Notes: generated by a model not told the origin, from the letters alone. A stretch of 64,000 bases of DNA from Pseudonocardia parietis (GCF_017876315.1 NZ_JAGINU010000001.1:6510001-6574000), one strand, 5' to 3'. Counted from the stretch's first letter, positions 22,594 through 31,387 are shown. A program made the numbers and translations.

Positions 22594-23589
22594 TCAGCCG
22601 ATCGCGGGGATGCGCTCGGCGGCCGGGGGTGGGCCGGGCGGGCCTCCGTCACCGAACGGGCGGCCGCCCAGCTGCTCGCGGGCGTGTCCGGTGAGCCAGC
22701 CCGACACGTCCGGACCCACCGGGACGACACCGGACGGGTTGAGCGAGGTGTGCACGCCGTAGTAGTGCTGCTTGATCTGCTCGAAGTCGATGGTGTCGCC
22801 GAACCCGGGGGTCTGGAACAGGTCGCGGGCGTAGGCCCACAGCACGGGCAGCTCGGTGAGCTTGTGCCGGTTGGCCTTGAAGTGGCCGTGGTAGGCGGCG
22901 TCGAACCGGACGAGCGTCACCCACAACCGGATGTCGGCCTGGGTGATCGTGTCCCCCACCAGGTAGCGCCGGGTCGACAGGTGCCCGGACAGCGCGTCCA
23001 GCCGGGCCCACAGTGCCCGGTACGCACGCTCGTAGGCGGCCTGGGACGAGGCGAACCCGCACTTGTAGACGCCGTTGTTGACGTCGTGGAAGATCCCCTT
23101 CCCGAGCTCCTCGATCTCGTCGCGGTACTGCTCGGGCCACAGGTCCGGGGCGCCGTCGCGATGGAACCCACGCCACTGGGTGGACAGGTCGCGTTCGAGC
23201 GCCGCGTACTCGTTGGTGGCGACCTTGCCCGAGTCGACATCGACCATCGCCGGGACGGTGACGCCCTCGTCGTACCCGGGAACGGCCTTCTCGTACGCCT
23301 CGCGCAGGTACTCGATGCCGAGCACCGGGTCGACGTCGCCCGGATCGAGGTGGAAGCGCCAGCTCCGCTCGTCGTGCAGCGGGCCCGCGATGCCGAGCGA
23401 GATCGCGTCCTCCAGCCCCAGCAACCGCCGGGTGATGATCACCCGGTTCGCCCACGGGCAGGCCCGCGCCCCGACCATCCGGTACCGGCCCGCCGCCACC
23501 GGCCACGACGACGCCCCGTCCGCCGTGATGCGCTCGGCCACCCCGAGGGGTTCCCGCACGAACTCGCCACTGTCCCGATCGCTGCCCAT
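22594..23589 (-). CDS. Glutathionyl-hydroquinone reductase homologue (GST Xi class)
   Basis: 331 residues. The active-site motif ACPWANR near residue 42 and the C-terminal helical GST domain (CGFASSQAAYERAYRALWARLDALS, then LVGDTITQADIRLWVTLVRFD) are those of the ECM4/YqjG family, which reduce S-glutathionyl hydroquinones through the CPWA cysteine. Actinomycetes make mycothiol rather than glutathione, so the thiol partner is probably mycothiol; that is inference. Start ATG 23589; the CoA-transferase gene begins divergently about 55 bases away, so the two share a promoter region. Confidence 0.88.
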   Translation of the reverse strand: MGSDRDSGEFVREPLGVAERITADGASSWPVAAGRYRMVGARACPWANRVIITRRLLGLEDAISLGIAGPLHDERSWRFHLDPGDVDPVLGIEYLREAYEKAVPGYDEGVTVPAMVDVDSGKVATNEYAALERDLSTQWRGFHRDGAPDLWPEQYRDEIEELGKGIFHDVNNGVYKCGFASSQAAYERAYRALWARLDALSGHLSTRRYLVGDTITQADIRLWVTLVRFDAAYHGHFKANRHKLTELPVLWAYARDLFQTPGFGDTIDFEQIKQHYYGVHTSLNPSGVVPVGPDVSGWLTGHAREQLGGRPFGDGGPPGPPPAAERIPAIG

Positions 23590-23643
23590 GGGGCCCGACG
23601 CTAACCCCGGGTGCAGTATCCCGCAGGTCAGCTCCATGATCGG

Positions 23644-24858
23644 ATGACAGGTATGAACGACGAGGCCTTCGACGACGCCGCCGCCGAGCGGGCGCTGGGC
23701 GAACTGGTCCGGCCGGGTGCCCGGATCGCGATCGCCGACGCCTGCGGGATGCCCTACGTGCTCGCCGGCCCGCTGAGCCGGGTGGCCGCCCGCACCGGCG
23801 GGGTGCGGCTGGTGCTCGGCTGGGTCCCCGGGCCGGCGCCGGAGCTCGACCCCGACGCGTTCGCCGACATCCGCACGGTCGTCGGCGGACCGGGCGCGCG
23901 GGCTCTGGTGGAGTCGGGCGCCGCGCACCGCGTCCCGGCCCGGCTGTCCGCGCTGCCGGCACTGCTGGCCGGGCCGCTGCGACCGGACCTGGTGCTCGCC
24001 ACGGTCGTCGAGCACGCCGACGGGTACCGGTTCGGTGCCGAGTCGTCCTGGATGCGCGGGCTCGCCGAGGACGGGGTGCCGGTCGCGGCGGTCGTCGCGC
24101 GCCACGCACCGCACGCGGAGCGCGGCGCCCCGCTGCCGGACGTCACCGTGCTGGGCGAGGTCGACGGCACGCCGTTCACGGTCGGCACGCCGCCACCGAC
24201 CGAGGCCGACCAACGGATCGCCGAGGCGGTCGCCACACTGGTCCCGGCGGGTGCGCGGATCCAGTTCGGCCCCGGGCGGCTGGCCACGGCGCTGGTCGCG
24301 GCCCTCGGCGTCGCCGTGCACGTCGACTCGGGACTGCTCGCCGACCCGGTCGTCGACCTGGCCGAGCGGGGCCTGCTGCTGGGCACACCGTCGGCGCTCG
24401 CGCTGCACGGCAGCCGGCGGCTCTACGACTGGGCGGACGGCCTGGGCCGGGCGGGTCACGGCATCGTCCGGCCGGTCGAGTACACCCACGACATCTCCCG
24501 GCTGAGCTCGGACCCGGGGCCGCTGATCGCGCTGAACACCGCGCTGGAGATCGACGGCAGCGGCCAGGTGAACGTCGAGGGCGTCGCCGGGTCGGCGGCC
24601 GGGATGATCGGAGGGCACCCGGACTTCGCGGCCGCGGCGGCGCGCGGGCCGGGGCTGTCGGTGATCGCGCTGCCGGCCTCGCACCGCGGCCGTCCGACGC
24701 TCGTGGAGCACCTCGGCGGGCCGGTGACCACGCCGTCACACGACGTCGACGTCGTCGTCACCGAACGGGGAACCGCGGACCTCCGTGGCCTGGGACGGCG
24801 GGAACGGGAACGCGCTCTCGCGGCTCTGTGGAGTGGCGCCGTTGGCGCGAACGAGTGA
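23644..24858 (+). CDS. Acetyl-CoA hydrolase/transferase family protein
   Basis: About 404 residues; ATGs at 23644 and 23653 are both possible. The C-terminal half has the family markers: ALNTALEIDGSGQVNVEG, GGHPDFAAAAARGPG and VVVTERGTADLRGL. Members transfer CoA between acetate, succinate or 4-hydroxybutyrate, or hydrolyse acetyl-CoA. The N-terminal half is shorter and more divergent than in 4-hydroxybutyrate CoA-transferases, so the substrate is unclear. I could not place the active-site Glu with confidence. Transcribed divergently from the GST-like gene. Confidence 0.75.
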   Translation: MTGMNDEAFDDAAAERALGELVRPGARIAIADACGMPYVLAGPLSRVAARTGGVRLVLGWVPGPAPELDPDAFADIRTVVGGPGARALVESGAAHRVPARLSALPALLAGPLRPDLVLATVVEHADGYRFGAESSWMRGLAEDGVPVAAVVARHAPHAERGAPLPDVTVLGEVDGTPFTVGTPPPTEADQRIAEAVATLVPAGARIQFGPGRLATALVAALGVAVHVDSGLLADPVVDLAERGLLLGTPSALALHGSRRLYDWADGLGRAGHGIVRPVEYTHDISRLSSDPGPLIALNTALEIDGSGQVNVEGVAGSAAGMIGGHPDFAAAAARGPGLSVIALPASHRGRPTLVEHLGGPVTTPSHDVDVVVTERGTADLRGLGRRERERALAALWSGAVGANE

Positions 24859-25212
24859 ACTGCAAATCCATGCAGTGACCGACATCACAAAATTCGTTGG
24901 CGTTTCACGTAGCGGAAGTTCCCGCCGTGCAACTCCGCAAACGCTGAACGCCCGAACGTGTCCGTCTTCTCACCCGAGGCCCGGCACCGGGAGACTGCAC
25001 CACTGGTCGGACCGCCCGCACGCCGCGGGCCGGAGATCCTGGTCACCGGCCCGCGGCGTGTCATGGACCACAGCCGCCACCCCCGGCGTTGCGTATAACA
25101 CAACGTTCGCGACCGATCCAGACCCCCGCCCCGGGGCCGGACGGCACCCGATCCCCCGTTCTACGGTCGGGGCGCCCCGAAACACCCGAGTTGTGTCGAG
25201 GAGACGCGGTAC
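24859..25212. other. Intergenic region upstream of the glycine betaine operon
   Basis: About 350 bases without a credible gene. The first ~70 bases are comparatively AT-rich, the middle holds the strong hairpin at 25019-25060, and further on TATAAC (25094-25099) sits inside a CGTTG-N9-CAACG inverted repeat (25087-25105). This last element is a candidate promoter/operator for the methyltransferase genes. A GAGGAGA Shine-Dalgarno precedes the ATG at 25213. Confidence 0.5.
25019..25060 (+). terminator. 15-bp perfect hairpin between the CoA-transferase and methyltransferase genes
   Basis: 25019-25033 pairs perfectly with 25046-25060 around a 12-base loop. It is 160 bases past the CoA-transferase stop and 150 bases before the next start, so it most likely ends readthrough from upstream; if a promoter lies further upstream it could instead act as a leader attenuator. 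Confidence 0.6.
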
Positions 25213-26079
25213 ATGACGGCCGACCATCGCACCGACAGCGAGCTGCCCGAGCTGGGACGAACAGTTCAGGAGTTCGGTGACGAACCCACCGAGGTCCGCG
25301 AGTCCACCCACTACAAGCACGAGTACGTGCAGACGTTCGTCGACAAGTGGGACGAGCTGATCGACTGGCGGGCCCGCTACGAGAGCGAGGGGAAGTTCTT
25401 CGTCCAGCAGCTCCGCGACCACGGAGTGAAGAGCGTTCTCGACGTCGCCACCGGGACCGGCTTCCACTCCGTCCGGCTGCTGGAGGAAGGCTTCGAGACC
25501 GTGGTCTCGGCCGACGGCAGCGCCGAGATGCTGGCGAAGGCCTTCGCCAACGGCATGAAGTTCGGCGGGCACATCCTGCGCGTCGTGCAGGCCGACTGGC
25601 GCTGGCTCAACCGGGACGTGCACGGCGAGTACGACGCGATCATCTGCCTCGGGAACTCGTTCACCCACCTGTTCTCCGAGCGGGACCGGCGCAAGGCACT
25701 CGCGGAGTTCTACGCGATGCTCAAGCACGACGGTGTCCTGATCCTGGACCAGCGCAACTACGACTCGATCCTGGACAACGGGTTCAGCTCGAAGCACCAG
25801 TACTACTACTGCGGCGACGGTGTCGTGGCCGAGCCCGAGCACGTCGACGACGGGCTGGCCCGGTTCCGGTACGAGTTCTCGGACGGCTCCGAGTACCACC
25901 TGAACATGTTCCCGCTGCGCAAGGACTACACGCGGCGGCTCATGCACGAGGTCGGGTTCCAGAAGATCGAGACCTACGGCGACTTCCAGTCGACCTACTC
26001 CGACGAGGAGCCCGACTTCTTCGTGCACATCGCGGAGAAGGCCTACCTCGAGGAGACGCTCGAGGAGGAGACCCCGTGA
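25213..26079 (+). CDS. Glycine/sarcosine N-methyltransferase
   Basis: 288 residues. The SAM-binding motif VLDVATGTGFHSVRLLEEGF and the segments IICLGNSFTHLF, LDQRNYDSIL and KHQYYYCGDGV match glycine sarcosine N-methyltransferase (GSMT) of halophiles such as Actinopolyspora and Halorhodospira. The enzyme methylates glycine to sarcosine and dimethylglycine with SAM in the cytosol. The next gene, overlapping by GTGA, encodes the partner enzyme, so the pair would make glycine betaine from glycine, an osmoprotectant route that does not need choline. The acidic C-terminus (EETLEEETP) fits proteins working at high ionic strength. Confidence 0.9.
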   Translation: MTADHRTDSELPELGRTVQEFGDEPTEVRESTHYKHEYVQTFVDKWDELIDWRARYESEGKFFVQQLRDHGVKSVLDVATGTGFHSVRLLEEGFETVVSADGSAEMLAKAFANGMKFGGHILRVVQADWRWLNRDVHGEYDAIICLGNSFTHLFSERDRRKALAEFYAMLKHDGVLILDQRNYDSILDNGFSSKHQYYYCGDGVVAEPEHVDDGLARFRYEFSDGSEYHLNMFPLRKDYTRRLMHEVGFQKIETYGDFQSTYSDEEPDFFVHIAEKAYLEETLEEETP

Positions 26080-26906
26080 CCCAGGCACAGGCGGCCGAGA
26101 GCACGGCTCGCAGCTACTACGACTCCGAGGACGCGGACACCTTCTACTCCCGCGTCTGGGGCGGCGAGGACATCCACGTCGGCCTCTACGAGACCCCGGA
26201 CGAGGAGATCGCCACCGCCAGCCGCCGCACGGTCGCGCGGATGGGCGAGATCGCCGGTGTCGGGCCCGGGATGCAGGTGCTCGACCTCGGCTCGGGCTAC
26301 GGCGGCGCCGCCCGCCAGCTCGCGAGCCGGCTCGGCGCGAAGGTCCACTGCCTCAACCTGTCCCCCGTGGAGAACGACCGCAACACGCGGCTCACCAAGG
26401 AACAGGGGCTCGACGAGCTGCTGACGGTCGCGACCGGCACCTTCGAGGACGTCCCCGTCGACGACGCCTCGATCGACGTCGTCTGGTCGCAGGACGCGTT
26501 CCTGCACTCCGGCGACCGGGACAGGGTGCTCGACGAGATCGCCCGGGTCCTGCGGCCCGGCGGGCAGGTCGTGTTCACCGACCCGATGGCCGTCGACGGT
26601 CTGGACCAGTCGTCGATCCAGCCGATCCTCGACCGGATCCAGCTGTCGACGATGGCCTCCCCCGGCTTCTACACCGGCGGGCTGGAGAAGCGTGGCTTCA
26701 CCTCGGTGACGTTCCACGACCACGCCGACCAGCTCCCGACGCACTACCGGAGGGTCCGCGAGGAGCTCGTCGCCCGCGAGCAGGAGCTGTCCGCGGCCAT
26801 CTCGGAGTCCTACATCACCGGTATGAAGGCGGGCCTGCAGCACTGGGTGGACGGCGGCAACGCCGGCAAGCTCACCTGGGGTGTCGTGCACGCCGTCAAG
26901 AGCTGA
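26076..26906 (+). CDS. Sarcosine/dimethylglycine N-methyltransferase
   Basis: 276 residues. SAM motif VLDLGSGYGGAARQLASRLG, post-motif VVWSQDAFLHSGDR and the SPGFYTGGLEKRGF segment are typical of SDMT, which performs the last methylations to glycine betaine. GTG start at 26076 overlaps the GSMT stop and follows GAGGAGGAG, so translation is coupled. A very strong terminator lies 10 bases after its stop, closing a two-gene operon. Confidence 0.9.
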   Translation: MTQAQAAESTARSYYDSEDADTFYSRVWGGEDIHVGLYETPDEEIATASRRTVARMGEIAGVGPGMQVLDLGSGYGGAARQLASRLGAKVHCLNLSPVENDRNTRLTKEQGLDELLTVATGTFEDVPVDDASIDVVWSQDAFLHSGDRDRVLDEIARVLRPGGQVVFTDPMAVDGLDQSSIQPILDRIQLSTMASPGFYTGGLEKRGFTSVTFHDHADQLPTHYRRVREELVAREQELSAAISESYITGMKAGLQHWVDGGNAGKLTWGVVHAVKS

Positions 26907-26915
26907 GTGTGTGAG

Positions 26916-26954
26916 GGGAGGGCCCCGGCACCCATGGGGTGCCGGGGCCCTCCC
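26916..26954. terminator. 18-bp perfect hairpin, bidirectional terminator
   Basis: 26916-26933 pairs without mismatch with 26937-26954 (3-base loop). It lies 10 bases after the plus-strand methyltransferase stop and 10 bases past the minus-strand stop at 26964, so it serves two converging transcripts. Confidence 0.85.
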
Positions 26955-26963
26955 GTGCGTGGA

Positions 26964-27179
26964 TCAGTCGTCGTCCTCCTGGCCGCCGCCGCCCTGGTCG
27001 TCCTGGTCGCCCTGGTCGCCGTCGTCGCCGTCGTCGTCGCCGCCCTGCTGCTGTTCCTGCTGCTGCTGAGGCGGCGCGGGGGCCTCCTCCCCGCCGCCGC
27101 ACGCGCCGGCGGTGGTGAACACGAGGGCGAGCGCCGCGAGGGTGCCGAGAACTGCCCGGGAGAGCGTTGTACGTCGCAT
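26964..27179 (-). CDS. Small secreted, Gln- and Asp/Gly-rich protein
   Basis: 71 residues. MRRTTLSRAVLGTLAALALVF is a clear signal sequence; TTAGAC that follows could be a weak lipobox with Cys27. The mature part is low-complexity: a run of Gln, then repeated GDDDGDD/GDQGDQ blocks ending in three Asp. It is strongly acidic and might bind cations, but I know no family. The frame ends just before the shared terminator, which supports its being a real transcript. No good Shine-Dalgarno is seen. Confidence 0.55.
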   Translation of the reverse strand: MRRTTLSRAVLGTLAALALVFTTAGACGGGEEAPAPPQQQQEQQQGGDDDGDDGDQGDQDDQGGGGQEDDD

Positions 27180-27236
27180 GGGGCGATTGTTCCAGGATGT
27201 CCGCTGTCGGCGCAGGGTTCGTCCCGCAAGCTTCTC

Positions 27237-28139
27237 TCAGTGCGGCAGCAGGAACCCGCGCAGTTCGTCGAGCGTGGCACCCGGCTGCTCGTCGACCAGG
27301 AAGTGCCCGGCGTCGGGCAGCGCCCGCCCGGTGACGAGGTCCGGGTCGGCGGCCGCGCGGCGCCACACCTGCAACGGACTCTCCGCATTGGCACCGACGA
27401 CCCCGGACGCGCCCCACAGCGCGAGGGTGGGCACGGTGATCCGCTGTCCGGCGTCGGCGGAGGCGGCGTCGTGCTCCAGGTCGACGGTCGCGCCGGCGCG
27501 GTAGTCCTCCATCATCGCGTGCCGCGCGGCGGGATCGGCGAACGCCCGCTCGTAGGAGGCGAGTGCCGGTACCGGGTGCGCGTCCAGCCCGGAGCCCCAG
27601 CCGCCGAGCAGGGTGTGCAGATAGCCGATCGGGTCGCAGGCGATGAGCCGTTCCGGCAGGTCGGCGGGCTGGATGAAGAAGAACCAGTGGTAGTACGCGG
27701 TCGCCAGCGCCCGGTCGACGTTCCCGTAGACGTACGCCGTGGGCAGGATGTCGAGCAGCGCGGCCCGGGTCACCCGGCCGGGGTGGTCGAGCAGCATCCG
27801 GTGCGTGACGCGGGCGCCGCGGTCGTGCCCGGCGACCGCGAACTCGTCGAACCCGAGCCGGGACATGACGTCCACCTGGTCGGCCGCCATCGCCCGGAAC
27901 GAGTAGCCGGCGTGGTCGTCGCCGGACTCCGGGCGTCCGGACTCGCCGTAGCCGCGCAGGTCGGTGCAGACGACGGTGTGGTCGCGGGCCAGCTCCTCGG
28001 CCACCGGCGCCCACATGGCATGGGTCTGCGGGAATCCGTGCAGCAGCAGGACGGGTGGCCCCGCACCGCCCCGGACGCCGTGGATCGGCACCCGGTCCGG
28101 GCCTGCGGTCAGGTCGAAGGCGGTGAAGTCGCCGAACAC
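27237..28139 (-). CDS. Alpha/beta hydrolase, haloacetate dehalogenase type
   Basis: 300 residues from the GTG at 28139, which has GGAGG nine bases upstream. The fold signature VLLLHGFPQTHAMWAPVA, the strand CTDLRGYGESGRP and the nucleophile elbow GHDRGARVTHRM with an Asp nucleophile are those of fluoroacetate/haloacetate dehalogenases (DehH1, FAcD). The catalytic His is in PDAGHFLVDEQP, and the family segment YHWFFFIQPADLPERLI is present. It would replace a halide with hydroxyl on short acids; epoxide hydrolase activity is the main alternative. Its first 10 codons overlap the end of the GtrA gene. Confidence 0.83.
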   Translation of the reverse strand: MFGDFTAFDLTAGPDRVPIHGVRGGAGPPVLLLHGFPQTHAMWAPVAEELARDHTVVCTDLRGYGESGRPESGDDHAGYSFRAMAADQVDVMSRLGFDEFAVAGHDRGARVTHRMLLDHPGRVTRAALLDILPTAYVYGNVDRALATAYYHWFFFIQPADLPERLIACDPIGYLHTLLGGWGSGLDAHPVPALASYERAFADPAARHAMMEDYRAGATVDLEHDAASADAGQRITVPTLALWGASGVVGANAESPLQVWRRAAADPDLVTGRALPDAGHFLVDEQPGATLDELRGFLLPH

Positions 28140-28666
28140 TGCGGGGGACCTCCAGCGTGCGTCGCGTCGTCGTTGCTGCCTGCTCCGTCCAGATCGAACA
28201 CCCAGAACCGCAGCACCGCGAACCGGAGGAGCCCGCCCCCGATGCTGGCCAGCGCGACCGCTGCCGCCTCGTGCGCCGGGGTGGTCGCGGGGTCCAGCCA
28301 CTGCAGCACGAGCAGTACCCCGGAGGTGTAGGTGGCGTAGAACGCGACGGTGCCCAGATCCTGCACCCACTCGCGGAGCCGGTGCGCACGGGCGCCCCCG
28401 AACGCGAAGCGGCGGTTCAGCTCGGTGCTGAGCGCGGTGGTCACGGTGAGCGCGACGAGGTTCGCGGGGACCGCGGCCAGCCACGGCCGGACCAGCAGGA
28501 AGAGCGCGGCGTTGAACGCGGTGGCCCCGCCGCCGACGACGGCGTAGCGCGCCAGCTGGGTGGCCAGCGGGTACCGGGCCGCGGTCCGGCGAGCAACGCG
28601 ACGCAGGTGCCCACGGGCGCGCCCGGCGGCCGGCCGCCGTCGTCCCGGGGTTGATGCTGCGCCCAC
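28109..28666 (-). CDS. GtrA-family membrane protein
   Basis: 185 residues with four hydrophobic helices. QLARYAVVGGGATAFNAALF and TELNRRFAF in the first half and RFAVLRFWVFD near the end are the GtrA-like plan; such proteins help flip lipid-linked sugars across the membrane. The GTG at 28666 has an AGGAGG Shine-Dalgarno. The 3' end overlaps the dehalogenase start by 31 bases, an unusual pairing that is probably only positional. Confidence 0.85.
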   Translation of the reverse strand: MGAASTPGRRRPAAGRARGHLRRVARRTAARYPLATQLARYAVVGGGATAFNAALFLLVRPWLAAVPANLVALTVTTALSTELNRRFAFGGARAHRLREWVQDLGTVAFYATYTSGVLLVLQWLDPATTPAHEAAAVALASIGGGLLRFAVLRFWVFDLDGAGSNDDATHAGGPPQCSATSPPST

Positions 28667-28781
28667 CGGACCTCCTGTCGAATCCTCCGCTCACAAGGAT
28701 CTTCCCAGGTCCTACCCGATGTGCACGACCCGAACCCCGGCAGGGCGTCACAGCGGGCGCCGGACGGGCCGGGCCCGGCCG

Positions 28782-29354
28782 TCAGATCTGCAGGAAGACC
28801 GTCTCACCCACCCCGCGCAGCCGGATGTCGAACCGGTAGCGCCCGGGTCCCTCGGCGAGGGCGACCAGCGTGTCCCGCCGCTCGGCGGGCACCGTGGCCA
28901 GCAGCGGGTCGGCGGCGTTCGCGTCGGCGAAGTCCGGGAAGTAGATCCGGGTGACGAGCCGGTCGAGCAGGCCACGGGCGAACACCGAGACGTCGATGTG
29001 CGGGGCCTCGTCCGGAGCGTCGTCGTACGCCGGGAGCGCCCCGGGCAGCAGGGTGCGGATGCTCCAGCGGCCCTGCCCGTCGGTCGGGGCACGGCCGAAC
29101 GCCCGGAACCCCTCGGCGGCCGGCTTCTGCTCGCCACGGGGGTCGTCGGGGTGGTCGAACCGGCCGTCGGGGTCGGCCTGCCAGGTCTCGATCATCGCGT
29201 CGACGACCGGTTCGCCGTTGCCGTCGAACACGGTCCCGCCGATCGTCACCGCGCCCGGGGTGCCCTCGGGCACGACGTCCGGGCCGTCCGTCCAGGGCAG
29301 CCCGAGCGCGAGGTAGGGCCCGACGGTCTGGGAAGGCGTGAGCTGATGACTCAT
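28782..29354 (-). CDS. pcaG: Protocatechuate 3,4-dioxygenase, alpha subunit
   Basis: 190 residues. TPSQTVGPYLALGLPW, IETWQADPDGRF, and the APHIDVSVFARGLLDRLVTRIYF strand pair are the intradiol-dioxygenase alpha subunit pattern. The alpha chain lacks the iron ligands but shapes the active site. With PcaH it opens protocatechuate to 3-carboxy-cis,cis-muconate. The ATG overlaps the pcaH stop (29351-29354). Last gene of the pobA-pcaH-pcaG operon. Confidence 0.93.
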   Translation of the reverse strand: MSHQLTPSQTVGPYLALGLPWTDGPDVVPEGTPGAVTIGGTVFDGNGEPVVDAMIETWQADPDGRFDHPDDPRGEQKPAAEGFRAFGRAPTDGQGRWSIRTLLPGALPAYDDAPDEAPHIDVSVFARGLLDRLVTRIYFPDFADANAADPLLATVPAERRDTLVALAEGPGRYRFDIRLRGVGETVFLQI

Positions 29355-30070
29355 GCGTGCGGCTCCTCGAACACGGTCTGGTTCCGGCCGCGCAGCACGA
29401 TGTCGAAGCGGAACGCCAGCGCCCACTCCGGCCGGGTCGTGTCCAGGTCGAAGGTGGAGACCATCCGCTCGCGGGCGCCCTCGGGCACCGAGTTGTAGAT
29501 CGGGTCCTGGGCGAACAGCGGGTCGTCCGGGAAGTACATCTGGGTGACCAGCCGCTGGGTGAAGGCCCGCCCGAACAGCGAGAAGTGGATGTGCGCGGGG
29601 CGCCAGGCGTTGTGGTGGTTGCCCCAGGGGTAGGCGCCGGGTTTGATCGTGGTGAACGAGTAGTCGCCGTGGGAGTCGGTGAGGACCCGGCCGCCGCCGG
29701 TGAAGTTCGGGTCCAGCGGGGCCGGCCAGTTGTCCCACGCGTGTGCGTACCGGCCGGCGGCGTTGGCCTGCCAGACCTCGACCAGGGTGTCCGGGACGGG
29801 GCGGCCGTCCGAGTCGGAGACCCGGCCGAAGACGACGATCCGCTGGCCCTGTGCCTCGCCGTGCTCACCGATGGTCAGGTCCTCGTCACCGGGGCGGATC
29901 GGCCCGGTCAGCAGCGGCCCGGTGACCTCGGTGAGCCGGTGCGGGAGGATCACCGGCTGCTCCTTCGGTGCGCGCAGCCCGGTGCTCTTGTAGCCGGGGA
30001 AGTCCAGGGGTGCGTGGGTGCCGTCGGGCACCGGCGCATAGGGCGGGATCGTCGGCGTCGGCCGAGCCAT
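29351..30070 (-). CDS. pcaH: Protocatechuate 3,4-dioxygenase, beta subunit
   Basis: 239 residues. The Fe(III) ligands are visible: Tyr in AAGRYAHAWDN, Tyr in KPGAYPWGN, and two His in RPAHIHFSLFG. PcaH carries the catalytic iron and pairs with PcaG. It starts 36 bases after the pobA stop. The order hydroxybenzoate hydroxylase then dioxygenase gives the first two steps of 4-hydroxybenzoate breakdown in one transcript. Confidence 0.94.
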   Translation of the reverse strand: MARPTPTIPPYAPVPDGTHAPLDFPGYKSTGLRAPKEQPVILPHRLTEVTGPLLTGPIRPGDEDLTIGEHGEAQGQRIVVFGRVSDSDGRPVPDTLVEVWQANAAGRYAHAWDNWPAPLDPNFTGGGRVLTDSHGDYSFTTIKPGAYPWGNHHNAWRPAHIHFSLFGRAFTQRLVTQMYFPDDPLFAQDPIYNSVPEGARERMVSTFDLDTTRPEWALAFRFDIVLRGRNQTVFEEPHA

Positions 30071-30106
30071 CGACGTCGTCCTCTCTCGTGGTGGTGGTGG
30101 GGCGGG

Positions 30107-31345
30107 TCAGACGGCACCGTGCGGCAGGCCGACGTAGTTCTCGGCCAGGCTCGTCGCGGCAGCGCGGGAGGTGGCGGTGTAGCGCAGCTGCGAGCGCTGC
30201 AGGCCGACGCCGAACGCGTCGCCCGCCTCGGTCGCGGGGTCGAAGCGGTGCAGCATCGAGGTCATGAACCAGGAAAAGTGCTCGGCCCGCCACACCCGTC
30301 GCAGGCAGGTCGCCGAGTACGCGTCGAACCCGCTCTCGTCGCCGTCGCGGTAGTACCGCTCGACGGCGTCGGCCAGCACCCGGACGTCGGCGATCGCCAG
30401 GTTCATCCCCTTGGCCCCGGTCGGCGGGACGATGTGCGCGGCGTCGCCCGCCAGGAACAGGCGTCCGCGGCGCATCGGGGACGCGACCATGCTGCGCATC
30501 CCGGTCACGCTCGGCTTCTCGAGGAACTCGCCCTCGTTCAGCGTGAAGCCGTCGCAGGCCAGGCGGGTCTGCAGCTCGTCCCAGATCCGGTCCTGGGACC
30601 AGTCGCCCGCGTCGGCATCCGGCGGGACCTGCAGGTAGAGCCGGGTGACCTCGGGACTGCGCATCGAGTAGAGCGCGAAGCCGTTGTCGTGGTGGGCGTA
30701 GACGAGCTCGTCGGTGGTCGGCGCGGCCTTCGCCAGCACGCCGAGCCAGCCGAACGGGTAGACGCGCTCGGCCGTCGTCAGCTCCCCGCCCGCCCCGGCG
30801 GCCACCGTCCGGGCGACGCCGTGGAAGCCGTCGCACCCGGCGACGACGTCGCAGCGCAACCGGTGCGCCGTCCCGTCCGCGGCCGTGTAGGTGATCGACG
30901 GCGCGTCGGTGGTGACGTCATGGAGATCCACATCGGAGACCTCGAACTCGACCGGCAGGCCGGCGTCGTCGATCCGGTCGGCGAGCAGGTCCTTGACGAC
31001 CTCCTGCTGGCCGTACACGGTGATCCCCCGCCCGACGAGGTCGGCGAAGTCGATCCGGTGATCCTCGGCGGGCCCGCCGGGGGCCTCGGCGAAACGCAGC
31101 GAGATACCGGTGTGCCCCATGCCCTCCCGGTCCAGCCGCCCGGCGACGCCGGCCTCGCGGAGCAGGTCGACGGTGGGGGCCTCGAGAACACCGGCCCGGA
31201 CGCGGGCCTCGATGTAGGAGCGGCTGCGGGCCTCCAGCACCACCGAGTCGATGCCGGCCCGCGCGAGCAGCGCCGCCAGGACGAGGCCGGCCGGTCCCGC
31301 CCCGACGATGCCGACCTGTGTCCTGGACTCGTGCCGCCGCGTCAT
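30107..31345 (-). CDS. pobA: 4-hydroxybenzoate 3-monooxygenase
   Basis: 412 residues, close to PobA. FAD motifs are VGIVGAGPAGLVLAALL, the DG motif in VVAGCDGFHGVAR, and GDAAHIVPPTGAKGMNLAIADV. RVRAGVLEAPTVDLLREAG is a PobA-typical segment. The enzyme hydroxylates 4-hydroxybenzoate to protocatechuate with NAD(P)H and O2. The ATG at 31345 faces a divergent IclR gene 70 bases away, with a palindrome between them, so it is likely under that regulator. Confidence 0.93.
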   Translation of the reverse strand: MTRRHESRTQVGIVGAGPAGLVLAALLARAGIDSVVLEARSRSYIEARVRAGVLEAPTVDLLREAGVAGRLDREGMGHTGISLRFAEAPGGPAEDHRIDFADLVGRGITVYGQQEVVKDLLADRIDDAGLPVEFEVSDVDLHDVTTDAPSITYTAADGTAHRLRCDVVAGCDGFHGVARTVAAGAGGELTTAERVYPFGWLGVLAKAAPTTDELVYAHHDNGFALYSMRSPEVTRLYLQVPPDADAGDWSQDRIWDELQTRLACDGFTLNEGEFLEKPSVTGMRSMVASPMRRGRLFLAGDAAHIVPPTGAKGMNLAIADVRVLADAVERYYRDGDESGFDAYSATCLRRVWRAEHFSWFMTSMLHRFDPATEAGDAFGVGLQRSQLRYTATSRAAATSLAENYVGLPHGAV

Positions 31346-31387
31346 GGGAGAAACTGTCCCCGACCCGGCCGCCCCCGTTCGACTCCA

